This document shows positions 25,157 to 34,833 of a stretch of 64,000 nucleotides of DNA, one piece after another. Where the stretch lies: positions 620,001-684,000 of the forward strand of contig CBDCUW010000005.1 of the NCBI GenBank assembly GCA_965222745.1, read 5' to 3'. The translations under genes were made by a program, and so were the position numbers. The notes beneath the pieces were generated by a model. That model did not search any database and was not told where the DNA came from. It worked only from the letters and a program-made list of their open reading frames with translations. Position 1 is the first letter of the stretch, and each line of letters opens with the position of its first letter. The DNA is from CBDCUW01 sp965222745 (GTDB lineage Bacteria > Planctomycetota > Planctomycetia > Pirellulales > Pirellulaceae).

Positions 25157-25945
25157 CTACAGCAGCACCTGCACCATCACCATCAGGCTGAATCCGAGCA
25201 TGAAGGACCAGGTGATCGGGGTGTGATCGCCACTTTCCAGCGCTTCCGGAATCAGTTCGTCAATCACCAGGTACATCATCGCGCCGGCTGCGAAGCCCAA
25301 CAACGGCAACATCAGCGGCTCGAAAACCCAGACCAACATGCTTGCCGGAACGGCGGCGATCGGCTGCGGAAGGCTGGTCAACGTGGCAAACAAAAAGCAT
25401 TTCCAGATCGACGCACCGCGAGCCCTCATTGGCAGAGCGACCGCCAAACCTTCAGGGATATTGTGAATGGCGATCGCCACGGCGATGTACAAACCCAAAC
25501 CGGACAGCGCCTCACTGTGCGTCTCCGCGGCGTAACCGACACCCACGGCGACCCCTTCGGGGACGCTGTGAAAGAACATCGCCACGAAGACCAACGTTTC
25601 CATCCGCGATCCAAATGGCCGCAGCAGGATCGACGTTTTTAAACGTTCGGGCGTCAAAAACTTTTCCACCCACCAGATGAACGCGCAGCCCAACAGCAAT
25701 CCGGCCAGAATATTACTGACCGGCCACAACCTGGTTGAACTGGAAGTCCCCTGGACGATCGCCGGGATCAGCAGGTTGTAGACCGAGGCGGCAAACATCA
25801 AACCGCCAGCAAACGCATAACCGATGCTGATGCGCTGTTCGATCCGCAGCCGGGGAATCAACAGCGGCAGCGCGCCCAAACCGCAAGCCAGCGATGCAAA
25901 GAGCCCCGCGACCAGCGCGTTGACGGCAAATTCGTACTGGCTCAC
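25157..25945 (-). CDS. ZIP-family divalent metal transporter
   Basis: 262 residues, eight predicted membrane helices. The two metal-binding helices are intact: H126-S-V-P-E130-G in TM4 and H161-N-I-P-E165-G in TM5, the ZIP signature. It imports zinc, iron or another divalent cation into the cytoplasm. A GTG start at 25945 is used because the only nearby ATG, 2 bp further out, is out of frame. The metal efflux operon lies just upstream on the same strand, but a 81-bp gap to the WD40 gene and opposite transport direction make co-regulation uncertain. Confidence 0.88.
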   Translation of the reverse strand: MSQYEFAVNALVAGLFASLACGLGALPLLIPRLRIEQRISIGYAFAGGLMFAASVYNLLIPAIVQGTSSSTRLWPVSNILAGLLLGCAFIWWVEKFLTPERLKTSILLRPFGSRMETLVFVAMFFHSVPEGVAVGVGYAAETHSEALSGLGLYIAVAIAIHNIPEGLAVALPMRARGASIWKCFLFATLTSLPQPIAAVPASMLVWVFEPLMLPLLGFAAGAMMYLVIDELIPEALESGDHTPITWSFMLGFSLMVMVQVLL

Positions 25946-26026
25946 ATCAACTTCCCTGCAAAACGGATTTCATGGCGAGATCGAATGTTGCCGACAAAAC
26001 GATTGCCTTGGCCCGAAACAATCGAA

Positions 26027-26968
26027 CTACTTTCTTTCCAAGGGCAACAGGTAAATCATTCCGGTATACGTGCCAGCGACAAGGTGACTCGCGTCTCCCG
26101 CTTCCACCACCGAGAGAATGGTTTCATCGGCTCCCGGCAATTCATTGACCAGTTGCAAATCTGGAACGGTCCAAATTCGGACGATTCGCTCGCGGCCGCC
26201 GCTGATCAAGCGTTTTCCATCGGCGGTAAACAGGGTCGCAAAGAGAGCGCTGACATCCGCTTGGACCGACCGCAGCTTCTTTCGTTGTGAAACATCCCAC
26301 AGAACAAGCGTCCCATCTGCGGCAGCCGAAGACAACCATTTGCCATCGGGTGAAAAATCGAGCTGATAAACCATTCCCCCCGCAGTCGCGAGGTCTGCAA
26401 ACAACTCACCACTGGAAACATGGCAGAACAGGATTGCGTTGGCCGTTCCGCACGCCAGGGTTTTTCCATCGGGCGACAGGGCAACTGAAAAATAGGCGTG
26501 TGAACCGGCCAGCGACCAAATCGGATCGGCGCGGCCCAGATCCCATAGCCGCACTTGAGAGCCGGCGGTCGCGAGGTAACGGTCGTCGGCTGAAAAGGCA
26601 ACGTCCATCACAACCTCGTCTTGCCCATCCAACACCTTTCGGCTTGCCCGCCCCGCTACGTCCCAAAGGATCGTCGTTCCATCTCCGCTGGCCGAGGCAA
26701 GGGATTTGCCGTCATGCGAAAACGCAACTCGAAACACTTGATCGGTATGCTGCTGCAGCGTCGCCACTACGTTTCGATTGCCAAGGTCCCAAAGCTTCAC
26801 CGTCTTGTCGTAGCTGCCCGATGCCATCAGCTTTCCGTCGGCCGATAGCGCGATGTCGTAAACCGCGTCGGCATGGCCGTCAAGCTGCAACGGATCCTGC
26901 CCGGCAACTGTCGTACCTAGTCCCGTGAGCAACACCAGCACCGATGCGATTCGCGCAACCAACATCAT
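26027..26968 (-). CDS. Secreted WD40-repeat protein
   Basis: 313 residues from the ATG at 26968 with a signal peptide (MMLVARIASVLVLLTGLG). About seven WD40 blades follow, seen as repeated GHxxxVYDIALSADGKLMASGS...KLWD units (SYDKTVKLWD, SGDGTTILWD, AADGTLVLWD, GRERIVRIWT), enough for one closed propeller. It lies directly after the czcA-like gene; upstream in-frame ATGs at 26983 and 26998 would overlap that gene by up to 26 bp. Likely a periplasmic protein-interaction scaffold co-transcribed with the efflux pump. A metal-sensing role cannot be read from sequence. Confidence 0.85.
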   Translation of the reverse strand: MMLVARIASVLVLLTGLGTTVAGQDPLQLDGHADAVYDIALSADGKLMASGSYDKTVKLWDLGNRNVVATLQQHTDQVFRVAFSHDGKSLASASGDGTTILWDVAGRASRKVLDGQDEVVMDVAFSADDRYLATAGSQVRLWDLGRADPIWSLAGSHAYFSVALSPDGKTLACGTANAILFCHVSSGELFADLATAGGMVYQLDFSPDGKWLSSAAADGTLVLWDVSQRKKLRSVQADVSALFATLFTADGKRLISGGRERIVRIWTVPDLQLVNELPGADETILSVVEAGDASHLVAGTYTGMIYLLPLERK

Positions 26969-26972
26969 GCCA

Positions 26973-29900
26973 TCATCCGCCATCGCTTCTCGCTCCACCA
27001 GCCGGCGAAATGTTTTTCTCGATCGACCGAGGCGTGAAGATCCAGAACAGACCGGGCCGAATGAAAAACTCCGCCAGCGTCGCCGTCACCAGACCGCCAA
27101 GGATAACGGTCGCAACAGGAAACAGAATCTCCTTGCCGGGAAGATGTCCGCCGATGACCAGTGGCAACAACCCCAGTCCCGTGGTCAGCGCCGTCATCAG
27201 CACTGGCGCCAGACGTTCCAGACTTCCCTGCAAGATCGCTTCCTCGGTGATCCCACCCGCCTTCGATTTTTCGACGTAGACCGACATCAGTAGCAATCCG
27301 TTTCTTGCGGCAATCCCACCCAGCGAAATGAAACCGACCATGGCCGCCACCGACAACGTCTGACCGGTAAGGTGCAGCGCCACGATCCCACCCACCAGCG
27401 CCGCGGGAAGGGCAATCAGGAGTTGCAGCGCGATGTTGAACGATGAATAAGCGGAATACAACACCATGGCCGTCACGATCAGGGCGACGCCGCTGAGCAT
27501 CAGAATGCGCCGGTTGGCCTCCTGCTGTGCTTCGAACTGACCGGCGTAGGTCACAAAATAACCTTCCGGTAGCGCCACTCGCCCACTCACCCGCTGCTTG
27601 ATTTCCGTCACCACGCTGCCCAGATCTCGGCCAAGCGTGTTGACTCTCACCACGATTCGCCTCCGTCCATCGTCTCGATTGATCGTGCTGGGCCCAACGG
27701 CTTCATAGACACGAGCAACCGCGCTGAGCGGAATTCGCAATCCATTGGGAAGCTCCAGTGGCAGACGGTGCAGGTTGTCCAGGTCGCGGCGCTGCGATTC
27801 CTCCAACCGCAATAGGACGTCAAAGGTCTGTTGCCCTTGAACCATTTGCGAAACTTCCTGGCCGTGAATCGCGGTTTCGATGAAGCGGTTGACGAAACCG
27901 GCGGTGATTCCGTAGTGGGCCAGCATCTCGTGCCGAAGCTCAACACGCAATTGCGGAATTGGCTCCTGCTGCTCGATTACCGGTGTGGCAATGCCATCGA
28001 TATCAACGATCGCGTCTCGAATTTCACCAGCCTCCCGGCGCAAAGTTTCCAGATCGTCGCCATACAACTTGATCGCGATCTGCGCGGTGACCCCCGAAAG
28101 CATGTGGCTGATCAAGTGGGCAATCGGCTGTTCCACTTCCGTTTCCACGCCCGGGATGTGTTCCACGGCCTCGTGCAGCTGTTCGATCAGCTCCTGGCGG
28201 CTCAGCCCACTTTCCGGATTGAGCGAGACAACGTACTCGCTGATATTCACTCCCATCACATGTTCGTCTTGTTCAGCACGTCCGGTGCGACAAGTGAACC
28301 ACAACAAGGGCGCCTTGGGATTCTGATCGGTGCGAACCAGTTTCAGCAGGTTACGATCGGCAATCTGGCTGAGCTCGCGGCTCGTTTCCAAAGATGTTCC
28401 GGGAGGCGCGAAGAGATTCACCTGAGCCGCGCCCTCGTCGAAAGGAGGAAGAAAATCGCGGCCCATGGTGGCGACCATCAATCCACCGACAATGCACCCC
28501 ATCCCCAGCACGACCAGCGACGTCGTCAGCCCGGCCGGACGCATGCTGAAACGAATCACCGGCTGTACGGCACCCTTCAACATCCGCAGCAAAAAACTGT
28601 CCCGCGGCCGGGCAGCCGCCCGAGCCTGCGGCAACAGGTACCAGGAAAGCACCGGAGTCACCGTCAGCGATACAAGTGTCGATGCACAAATCGAAACGAT
28701 GTAGGCGATTCCCAGCGGAGTGAACAAGCGGCCTTCCATTCCGGTCAGCGCAAATAGTGGCGCAAAGACGATCACGACCAGAACCGTACTGACGATGATC
28801 GCACCGCGCACCTCCACACTCGCGTTGAAAATCACCTCGAAAATCGGTCGCGGATTGGTTGATTGCCGATTCTGTTTCAATCGCCGAAAGATGTTTTCAA
28901 CATCGACGATCGCGTCATCGACCAATTCACCCAGCGCCACGGCCAAACCGCCCAGGGTCATGACGTTGATTGACAAACCCAACCAGCGAAAAACGAGCGC
29001 CGTCACCAGGATGGAAAGAGGAATCGCCGTCAGCGTGATGAAGGTGGTTCGAAAATTGAACAAAAAAAGAAACAACACGATGACCACCAGAATGGACCCG
29101 TCACGCAGCGCTTCGATCACATTCTGGACGCTGTGATCGATGAACTCCCGTTGCTGATAAGTCATGCTGATCACGACGTCGCCCGGCAACGAGGCCTTCA
29201 ATTCCTCCAAGGCCGATTGAATTTCCTGGGTCACCAGCCGAGTGTCGGCAGTGGGTTGCTTTTGAATCGTCAACACCACCGCCGGCCGGCCGTTGACCGA
29301 TGAATCGCCGCGTTTGGTTTGGGCAACTTCCGATACGGTGGCGACCTGCTCCAACAGCAGCGGCCGTGTCCCGGAACCCCGGACCACGGTCTTGCCGATC
29401 TGATCGGCCGACGTATACCTTCCCAAGCCGCGAATCAAGAATTCCTTTGCATCGCGAGCCATGAAGCCGCCGGTGACGTTTTGATTGCTCGCGCGGAGCG
29501 CCGCCTCGATTTCATCCAAAGAGATTTCGTATTGGTGCATTCGGTGTTGGTCGACCAACACGTGATATTGCTTGCGGTCGCCTCCCATCGTGATCACCTG
29601 CGAAACACCGGCAATGGTCAGCAGGCGTTGGCGAACAACCCAGTCGGCGGTGGTCCGCAGCTGCATCGGGTCGGTCGTACCATCGGCGCTCCACATGCCC
29701 ACCAACACAATCTGTCCCAGCAGAGACGACAGCGGTCCCATTTGCGGCCTGACATCACCGGGCAAATCATCCTGGACCGTGGCGATCCGTTCTTGAACGA
29801 TCTGACGAGCGGTGTAAACGTCGGTGCCCCAATCAAATTCGACGTTGACGACCGACAGACCGATGTCCGAGGAACTGCGGACGGCAATGACGCCCGAAGC

Positions 29901-30125
29901 TCCGTTGATCGCCGATTCCAAGGGAAACGTGACCCGTCGCTCGACCTCTTCGGGAGCAAGCCCCTCACACTCGGTGACCAACACAACGCGCGGCCGAGTC
30001 AGATTGGGCAACACGTCAATGGGAAGCCAGCGGGCCGTCACGCTCCCCAAAACGATCAGCGCAATCGCGGCGCCGATGATCAACAACCGATTGCGAAGCG
30101 AAAATTGAATGATGGAATTGAGCAT
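26973..30125 (-). CDS. Heavy-metal efflux RND transporter, CusA/CzcA family
   Basis: 1050 residues, full RND length. Twelve membrane helices are expected: one near the N-terminus (NRLLIIGAAIALIVLGS), then two blocks around 340-550 and 870-1030. The TM4 block VTLGGLAVALGELVDDAIVDVENIFRR has the acidic residues of heavy-metal RND pumps. It is the inner-membrane proton-driven pump of a tripartite efflux system. The adaptor gene is 13 bp upstream. An outer-membrane CzcC/CusC partner is not in the operon, so it must be supplied elsewhere. The metal (Cu/Ag versus Zn/Co/Cd) is undetermined. Confidence 0.93.
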   Translation of the reverse strand: MLNSIIQFSLRNRLLIIGAAIALIVLGSVTARWLPIDVLPNLTRPRVVLVTECEGLAPEEVERRVTFPLESAINGASGVIAVRSSSDIGLSVVNVEFDWGTDVYTARQIVQERIATVQDDLPGDVRPQMGPLSSLLGQIVLVGMWSADGTTDPMQLRTTADWVVRQRLLTIAGVSQVITMGGDRKQYHVLVDQHRMHQYEISLDEIEAALRASNQNVTGGFMARDAKEFLIRGLGRYTSADQIGKTVVRGSGTRPLLLEQVATVSEVAQTKRGDSSVNGRPAVVLTIQKQPTADTRLVTQEIQSALEELKASLPGDVVISMTYQQREFIDHSVQNVIEALRDGSILVVIVLFLFLFNFRTTFITLTAIPLSILVTALVFRWLGLSINVMTLGGLAVALGELVDDAIVDVENIFRRLKQNRQSTNPRPIFEVIFNASVEVRGAIIVSTVLVVIVFAPLFALTGMEGRLFTPLGIAYIVSICASTLVSLTVTPVLSWYLLPQARAAARPRDSFLLRMLKGAVQPVIRFSMRPAGLTTSLVVLGMGCIVGGLMVATMGRDFLPPFDEGAAQVNLFAPPGTSLETSRELSQIADRNLLKLVRTDQNPKAPLLWFTCRTGRAEQDEHVMGVNISEYVVSLNPESGLSRQELIEQLHEAVEHIPGVETEVEQPIAHLISHMLSGVTAQIAIKLYGDDLETLRREAGEIRDAIVDIDGIATPVIEQQEPIPQLRVELRHEMLAHYGITAGFVNRFIETAIHGQEVSQMVQGQQTFDVLLRLEESQRRDLDNLHRLPLELPNGLRIPLSAVARVYEAVGPSTINRDDGRRRIVVRVNTLGRDLGSVVTEIKQRVSGRVALPEGYFVTYAGQFEAQQEANRRILMLSGVALIVTAMVLYSAYSSFNIALQLLIALPAALVGGIVALHLTGQTLSVAAMVGFISLGGIAARNGLLLMSVYVEKSKAGGITEEAILQGSLERLAPVLMTALTTGLGLLPLVIGGHLPGKEILFPVATVILGGLVTATLAEFFIRPGLFWIFTPRSIEKNISPAGGARSDGG

Positions 30126-30138
30126 GGGTGCGGCACCG

Positions 30139-31635
30139 TTAGTGGTCGTGGTGATGATGGTGTCCGCCCCCGCCGCCTGATTGCACCTTCATCGCCAGGT
30201 GAAGCTTGTAGGCGTTGTTGAGCGCAATTTTTGCCCGCGGGTCCAGTTCGTCGTCATCCGCCAAGACGACCATGCAATCATCGCGGTGCAACAGCCGCAC
30301 CGGCACCGGCTCCAATTCGATAAAGACATCGTGATGATCGTGGTGGTCGTGGTCATCGTCGTGGGAATGATCATGGTCGTGATCATCGTCCACACCGTGG
30401 GGATGGTCGTGATGTTCGACAAAAACAAACGCGTTCGGACCGTCGATCACCACCGCGTCCAGGGGAAGCGTGATTTGGTTTTCCCATTTTTCCACTGGCA
30501 ACCGCAGATGAATCCGCTGACCGGGCCGAAACCGCCACTGCACAAAATGCCTGCCCTGTTCGTCCGAGCGCGATGATTCGATTCGGTTGTCCAGCAACAC
30601 AAAAAAGCGAACCGTCTGCGTCTGATCGTCCATGTGGTTGTCAATCCGCAACAGGCGAAGAGCATCCCGATCGGTGCTGCCTGTGTGATCGGCATGACGA
30701 AGGTGCGATTCGGCGGTGATGGTCCAATCGTTTTGGGCAATTCTTTCCAAAGTATCGAGGTCTGACTCGAAAGCCGTTCCCTGAACATAGAGCTCCGCGT
30801 GATAAGCCATCGAACAGAGCGTTTCGCCTCGCTGCACCGACTGCCCCGGATGGACGACCAGGTTTTCTACCGAGTAGCCAACCTCGTCCTTGCTCCGGTC
30901 ATCGGCCTGCTCGCCGCCCTGGTTGTCGCATCGCCACGCCACCGGCAGTTGCACCGGAAGCGTGGTGGCAAGCGTCCGCTGGTTGATGACCGAACGGACC
31001 ACCGATTCCGGCAATCCGCGTCCGCGCAACTGTTGGATCAACGTCTCCTGCTGGGCAGCCAGTTGCCGCAGTTCGTTTTCAAGGTCCCTTTTTCGTATCT
31101 CGGGAACTGCTCCCGACTGAATCGCCGGAGTCAACCGTTCGATTTCTCCGCGAATGATCCCCTGACGAGTGAGCGCGGCTAGCAGCTTGGTCTGCGCTTC
31201 GGTCAGCTCCTCATCCGTGATCCGAAGCACGAACATCGTTTGCCCATCGGTAATCGATTCTCCGGGCAAGATTCGCACCTGCTCGATCACTCCGGTGACC
31301 GGCGCAGAAATCGACAGATCGCTGCGACCGGGAATCTCTACCACCTCGGCAGGCACCAAAACGGAATTCCAGTAGTCGCCATGGTCGACGCTGCCCAGGC
31401 GAAGTTCAAGATTGTCGAAGGCTTGCCGGCTGAGCGCAAGGTGCTCTTCCTCGTGCGTTTCGCCTTCCTCCTGGTCATCATGTGGATTCGGATCGGTATG
31501 ATGTTCGTCGGTGCCATGCAGCCGCGGGTGAAAGTGCAACCCAGTTCCCACACCGGCCGCAAAGACGCCGGTGAGCGCCACCGACAGAGCGATCGTTACC
31601 GCCCTGGGCGTCGCAAAAGAGTATTGGTTCGACAT
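30139..31635 (-). CDS. His-rich periplasmic adaptor (CzcB/CusB family) of the RND pump
   Basis: 498 residues. N-terminal membrane anchor/signal (13-32), then an acidic His-rich stretch, a barrel-sandwich domain (ISAPVTGVIEQVRILPGESI), a helical hairpin (about 130-210) and a beta-barrel domain. Near residues 410-440 a long Asp/His block (HDHPHGVDDDHDHDHSHDDD and onward) is inserted, and the C-terminus is Gly-rich then HHHHHDH. These His clusters should bind divalent cations such as Zn, Ni, Co or Cu, and suggest delivery to the pump or metal sensing. Operon order is small protein, adaptor, pump, WD40. Confidence 0.9.
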   Translation of the reverse strand: MSNQYSFATPRAVTIALSVALTGVFAAGVGTGLHFHPRLHGTDEHHTDPNPHDDQEEGETHEEEHLALSRQAFDNLELRLGSVDHGDYWNSVLVPAEVVEIPGRSDLSISAPVTGVIEQVRILPGESITDGQTMFVLRITDEELTEAQTKLLAALTRQGIIRGEIERLTPAIQSGAVPEIRKRDLENELRQLAAQQETLIQQLRGRGLPESVVRSVINQRTLATTLPVQLPVAWRCDNQGGEQADDRSKDEVGYSVENLVVHPGQSVQRGETLCSMAYHAELYVQGTAFESDLDTLERIAQNDWTITAESHLRHADHTGSTDRDALRLLRIDNHMDDQTQTVRFFVLLDNRIESSRSDEQGRHFVQWRFRPGQRIHLRLPVEKWENQITLPLDAVVIDGPNAFVFVEHHDHPHGVDDDHDHDHSHDDDHDHHDHHDVFIELEPVPVRLLHRDDCMVVLADDDELDPRAKIALNNAYKLHLAMKVQSGGGGGHHHHHDH

Positions 31636-31724
31636 GATCGTTTCTCAATGGAATGAAATAGCGCGCAGCAGTACCCGTCTGCGCAGCCGTCAGCAAAATC
31701 TGACACCAGCCAGTGAAACGATCG

Positions 31725-32162
31725 CTACAAGAGAAAAACTTGCAGGGCCAGAAGATGGTCGCGCGGCGACGCCAGCGCCGGCGGCCCACGAAGCTCGCGG
31801 CGGATCCGACGATCGACCGCATATTGCAAAGGTTGCATCCCCAATGCAGACGTGCTCCTTGACGATAGCAGCGCGATCCGCAACGAGGAGTTCTTGCTCT
31901 TCGTCCAAACAGCAGGCGGACGACCTGTGCAGTCGTGATCTTCCGAAGAGGCGACTGACGGTGCGCCTGGGAAAGCCGCCTCCGCATGGTCATGATCATG
32001 CGAAACAACGCCCAACCACCGAAGCCACGCGTTGTGCTCCAGGCATCCGCAAGGACAGGCTCCCCATTGATAGACAAAACACAACGCCATCACCATCGAA
32101 GTGACCCGCCCAAGCGTTTGTCGTTTGATTCTCAGGGAACTCAAGTCAGTCCTTTCCGTCAC
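31725..32162 (-). CDS. Small secreted hypothetical protein upstream of the efflux adaptor
   Basis: 145 residues from a GTG at 32162. A basic N-region (LRIKRQTLGR) precedes a short hydrophobic stretch and a Cys cluster (CPCGC), then a SHDHDHAEAAF His/Asp motif. No family is recognised. Its position 89 bp before the CzcB-like gene, same strand, and its Cys and His content suggest a metal-binding accessory such as a periplasmic chaperone. The ATG at 32096 is an alternative but lacks the positive N-region. Confidence 0.55.
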   Translation of the reverse strand: MTERTDLSSLRIKRQTLGRVTSMVMALCFVYQWGACPCGCLEHNAWLRWLGVVSHDHDHAEAAFPGAPSVASSEDHDCTGRPPAVWTKSKNSSLRIALLSSRSTSALGMQPLQYAVDRRIRRELRGPPALASPRDHLLALQVFLL

Positions 32163-32301
32163 AAGGATCGTCGACGCCTCGACCCAACGAAGCGAACCAA
32201 GTTTACTTCATCCGCCGGCAAGTGATAGGTCAAATGTTGCCGCAACGGGCCTCTTCATCCGAGCCACCAAACTGAGATTGACTCTCAACACCATCTCGTG
32301 A

Positions 32302-33309
32302 TCACTTCAAAGGAACGTAGGCGTAACCATCGGCTTGCAGGTTCACCAGCGAAGTGACGGCGGAAACGGCTACGTCGACAAACACGGCAACATCTTCCGG
32401 GCGACTCTTCTTGTTGATCAACGACTGCCCACAAACGTAGATCTCCACCCCCGCTTCATGCAGCTTATGAAGGCAATCGAGGTTGGGATTGTCGTCGGTA
32501 GCAAACTTCTGCTTGTAGGCGTCGGCGTGGAGCGCCGCTGCTGTGGCGTCACCATGCAAAACCACCGCGATCTGAACGCTGGACGGCTGCTCGCCGGCGC
32601 CGGCGTATAGATTGACAAACCGAGCCACCTTTTCGATCGAAGGGAACAACGAACCAGGCTCTCCTCCCTTGGTGAGATCGACCACCATGCGGCTTCGCGG
32701 CCGCGGCTGGTGCGCAGCGTCAGGCAACGGCACGATCGACCCGTACCCGTCGACGCCGGGAGTTAACTTTTGCGCTTCTCTGGGCGGCTGGTCACTGGGA
32801 ACGGGGTGATTCTTCATCGCTTCGGCGAACCCTCGCTTGACGAATCCGGAAACGACCTCAGCGTGCTGCTTGATCAGCTTGGCCACGTACGGATCCTCGG
32901 AGGTCTCCGTCACCCGCACCCCTTTCTCGGTGTCTTCATACTTCATCACAATTTTGTCGGTGTGCCGGAACAACTCCGCGAAGAGCGGATCACGCATGCG
33001 AATGGGCTGAGTGTTTTCGACACGGTGCTTCATCCATTCGACATGCTCTTTGATTTTGTCCGCAATCTCCGGATCCTCCGACTCGGTCAGCGTCCGCACA
33101 CCATGGGGCAATTCGGTGACCTTTCGGTTGATCTTCTTGTGGTTGGTCAGCAGGAAGTGAAAAACGTCGTGATCGGCATCGTGTCGGCCATCATGACCGC
33201 GGCCGCCTCGAAAACCTCGACCGAAACCGGGCCCCCGCTGCGCATACGCGGTCGTCGCAACGCACGACACCACCGCGATCATCGCCACCAAGTTCCTGAA
33301 TGTTCTCAT
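32302..33309 (-). CDS. Secreted protein with C-terminal DsrE/DsrF-like domain
   Basis: 335 residues from the ATG at 33309 (signal peptide MRTFRNLVAMIAVVSCVATT). A Gly/Arg/His-rich linker (GPGFGRGFRGGRGHDGRHDA) leads to a helical domain at about 45-160 with repeated HVEWMKHRVEN/QHAEVVSGFVKRG heptads. The last 120 residues are a DsrE/YchN-like fold (IAVVLHGDATAAAL, LHKLHEAGVEIYVCGQSL). DsrE proteins handle sulfur or form oligomers; here it is exported, so the role is unclear. The frame is open 87 codons further up, but the signal peptide fixes the start. Confidence 0.78.
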   Translation of the reverse strand: MRTFRNLVAMIAVVSCVATTAYAQRGPGFGRGFRGGRGHDGRHDADHDVFHFLLTNHKKINRKVTELPHGVRTLTESEDPEIADKIKEHVEWMKHRVENTQPIRMRDPLFAELFRHTDKIVMKYEDTEKGVRVTETSEDPYVAKLIKQHAEVVSGFVKRGFAEAMKNHPVPSDQPPREAQKLTPGVDGYGSIVPLPDAAHQPRPRSRMVVDLTKGGEPGSLFPSIEKVARFVNLYAGAGEQPSSVQIAVVLHGDATAAALHADAYKQKFATDDNPNLDCLHKLHEAGVEIYVCGQSLINKKSRPEDVAVFVDVAVSAVTSLVNLQADGYAYVPLK

Positions 33310-33728
33310 CGCTTCGCTCCTGTTGTGCCTTGGACGACCGGAAACAGACTGACCCTTTAAACCATCATTACCTCGAAAGGTTACGATATTTTGCAATGAT
33401 TTTGATCGGCAAATCACGGCCAGAACATGCGACCCGATGTCACGGGGTGGCGGGGTTTCGCTCGCACTCGTGCTTCCGCTCGCGCTCGTGCTCAGCGAAA
33501 GACGCTCCCAACGCCAAAGGGGCTTGCGGCGCCCAACTGAGCCGCTAAGATCATTGATAATGGTTCTCAATATCAGAGAGAAATCGAGTTTCTAGCAAGC
33601 CAGCCGAGAGGGAGCCCGCTTCCTCCAGCGCCAGCCAGCCAACGCTCGCCCCGCCACCGACGTGTTCGCGCATGGACACCTGCGGTTTTGGCGGAGTTAC
33701 CCCGTTTCCCCTCAATGGATGGCTGGCT
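33310..33728. other. Divergent intergenic region carrying the Fur-box-like site
   Basis: 419 bp between the DsrE-like gene (minus) and the DUF1559 gene (plus). Apart from the palindrome at 33556-33574, the stretch 33465-33500 repeats CGCTCGCACTCGTGCTTCCG-like words. No gene is seen. Confidence 0.5.
33556..33574. promoter_or_regulatory. Fur-family box-like operator
   Basis: GATAATGGTTCTCAATATC matches the Escherichia coli Fur consensus GATAATGATAATCATTATC at 15 of 19 positions and lies in an AT-rich patch within GC-rich DNA. It starts 155 bp before the DUF1559 start and 247 bp from the DsrE-like start on the other strand. A Fur, Zur or PerR operator is inferred; no regulator gene is in the window. 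Confidence 0.5.
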
Positions 33729-34766
33729 ATGAATCATCTGAATCGCGTTCCCTTTTCCAAACGCACTTCTTCTTTCCGTGGCTTCACCCTGATCGAACTG
33801 CTGGTGGTGATCGCCATCATCGGAATTTTGATCGGATTGCTCTTACCGGCGGTGCAGGCGGCCCGCGGGGCAGCCAGGCGAATGAGCTGCCAAAACAACC
33901 TGCACCAGGTGATCTTGGCCGTACATAACTACGAATCGGCAACCAAGCGACTGCCGCCAGCTTGGATTCAGCCCGCCTCGTCCACCGACGGCTGGTCGGC
34001 TCAAGCCCGCATCCTGCCGTACGTCGAAGCGATGAGTATTGCGGAGGGAATCGACTTCAGCGACGGCTACAAGGGATCGGTGATTTACGACGATGGATAC
34101 CCCATCAAGGTCTCCAGCCTTCGTGTGCCCACCTTCCTTTGCCCCAGTGAAGTGATGGATACCGGCCGATTGGATAGCGCCTCCGATCCGGTCCACTATC
34201 CGCTCAGCTATGGCTGCAACGCCGGCCCCTGGTTTGTCTACGATCCAGCAAACAACCGAGTGGGATCGGGCAGTTTTCTGGTCGGCAGGGAATCACGGTT
34301 TCGAGACGTGATCGACGGATTGGCCAACACGCTGGCCTTTGCCGAGGTGAAAGCCTGGAATCCCTACTACCGAGACGTTGGCACTGCCGGTTCGATGACG
34401 ATGCCGGTTGACCCATCCGAAATCTGCGTCCTGGGCGGTTCATTCAAATCAGAAACCGGACACACCGAATGGACCGATGGCCGCGCCCATCAAACCAGTT
34501 TCACCACCACCTTCTCTCCCAATCGAAAAGTTCTGTGCACCGAATCGGGGGCCGAGTACGACGTCGACTTCACCAACATGAGAGAAGGAAAGGGCGCAAC
34601 GGAAAGGACCTACGCCGCGGTTACCTCGCGAAGCTACCATGTCGGAGGAGTGAACGTGGCGCTGATGGATGGAGCGATCAAGTTCATCAGCGATTCGATC
34701 GAACTGCAACTCTGGCAAGATATGTCGACCCGCAACGGACGAGAACAAGTGACCGTTCCGGAATAA
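33729..34766 (+). CDS. DUF1559 protein with type IV prepilin-like N-terminus
   Basis: 345 residues. A class III signal peptide is cleaved at RG/FTLIELLVVIAIIGILIG, followed by LLLPAVQAARGAARRMSC, the standard opening of the DUF1559 family that is greatly expanded in planctomycetes. The globular part has typical blocks (NNLHQVILAVHNYES, LRVPTFLCPSE, SYHVGGVNVALMDGAIKFIS). These are thought to be pseudopilin-like surface proteins; function is not established. The ATG at 33729 is correct since it puts the cleavage site at the usual distance. It may be controlled by the Fur-box-like site. Confidence 0.92.
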   Translation: MNHLNRVPFSKRTSSFRGFTLIELLVVIAIIGILIGLLLPAVQAARGAARRMSCQNNLHQVILAVHNYESATKRLPPAWIQPASSTDGWSAQARILPYVEAMSIAEGIDFSDGYKGSVIYDDGYPIKVSSLRVPTFLCPSEVMDTGRLDSASDPVHYPLSYGCNAGPWFVYDPANNRVGSGSFLVGRESRFRDVIDGLANTLAFAEVKAWNPYYRDVGTAGSMTMPVDPSEICVLGGSFKSETGHTEWTDGRAHQTSFTTTFSPNRKVLCTESGAEYDVDFTNMREGKGATERTYAAVTSRSYHVGGVNVALMDGAIKFISDSIELQLWQDMSTRNGREQVTVPE

Positions 34767-34768
34767 CC

Positions 34769-34832
34769 GTCGGCCAGTTCTCCGAACCGGCTAGTACACA
34801 GTGCGTTGCAACCATCGGAGAAATCGCCGACG
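34769..34832. repeat. Paired triloop hairpins, partly degenerate
   Basis: GCCAGTTC-TCC-GAACCGGC at 34773-34791 (one mismatch pair) and a degraded GGA-loop partner at about 34812-34829 (CCATC-GGA-GAAATCGC), enclosed by GTCGGC and GCCGAC. It fills the gap between convergent stops at 34766 and 34834. Confidence 0.75.
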
Positions 34833-34833
34833 G

